Source: Arctopsyche grandis (Eukaryota; Arthropoda; Insecta; Trichoptera; Hydropsychidae). From it: a stretch of 64,000 bases of DNA. A program made the position numbers and the translations under genes. The notes beneath the pieces are model-generated. The model saw only the letters and a list, made by a program, of their open reading frames with translations, ran no database searches and was not told the DNA's origin. The DNA lies in contig NC_135364.1 of assembly GCF_051622035.1 (NCBI RefSeq), positions 13,633,501 to 13,697,500 on the forward strand. The letters are read 5' to 3'. Shown piece by piece: positions 63,831 through 64,000 of the stretch (positions within the stretch are counted from its first letter, which is position 1; every line of letters begins with the position of its first letter).

Positions 63831-64000
63831 GCATGCTAACTCATATCATGAGCACATACAAACATTTTTTTGGGGGCGATCCAACCGAGAGATTTTTTTA
63901 AATTAGGGGTGTAGCCTATTTTTTGGTAATCAGGATTTTATTTTATAATTTACGCCATATATATGTACATATGTATTTTTAAATTTTAGGGGAGGTTCTG

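Overview
The window is nuclear DNA of an insect, or at least an arthropod. The base composition is strongly AT-rich. Genes are split by short introns with GT...AG ends, AT microsatellites of the tacatatgtaca type are frequent, and the clearest protein matches are to insect families, notably a class-1 transmembrane semaphorin. I cannot name the order from the sequence alone. No bacterial, viral or organelle segment is seen.

Genes in order. The tail of a DDX51-type DEAD-box RNA helicase (+, cut by the left edge) is followed by tyrosine aminotransferase (+, six coding exons, first intron GC-AG). Next is ER membrane complex subunit 4 (+, two exons), which converges on a 57-residue STMP1-like mitochondrial micropeptide gene (-, three exons). 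A LIV-1 subfamily ZIP zinc transporter (-, four coding exons) and a small unrecognised two-exon gene (-) follow. CD2BP2, a GYF-domain U5 snRNP protein (+, three exons), converges on PIGN, the GPI ethanolamine phosphate transferase 1 gene (-, 13 coding exons). PIGN intron 1 holds an intact ORF for a protein with four 23-residue STPR repeats on the same strand. METTL26 (+, two exons) and semaphorin-1A (-, 12 coding exons, 44.7-59.8 kb) complete the list. Most exon junctions below were checked for reading phase and give uninterrupted proteins of the expected family length.

The rest is rich in transposons. Families seen: tRNA-headed SINEs whose 3' tail matches that of a resident LINE; at least two other LINE 3' ends, one (RTE-like) present four times; Helitron fragments; many MITEs and foldback elements, several with perfect 8-bp target duplications of hAT type; a piggyBac-like element with TTAA ends inside an old LTR; and a few solo LTR fossils. 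Nested insertions at 13.5, 19.3, 24.0, 31.3, 35.7-37.8, 37.9-38.8 and 43.8 kb give relative ages.

The genes do not form a pathway. They are ordinary housekeeping, secretory-pathway and axon-guidance genes. The items most worth follow-up are the STPR gene nested in PIGN, the STMP1-like micropeptide, the unrecognised 70-residue gene, the GC-AG intron of the aminotransferase, and the two large foldback elements at 4.6 and 17.0 kb.
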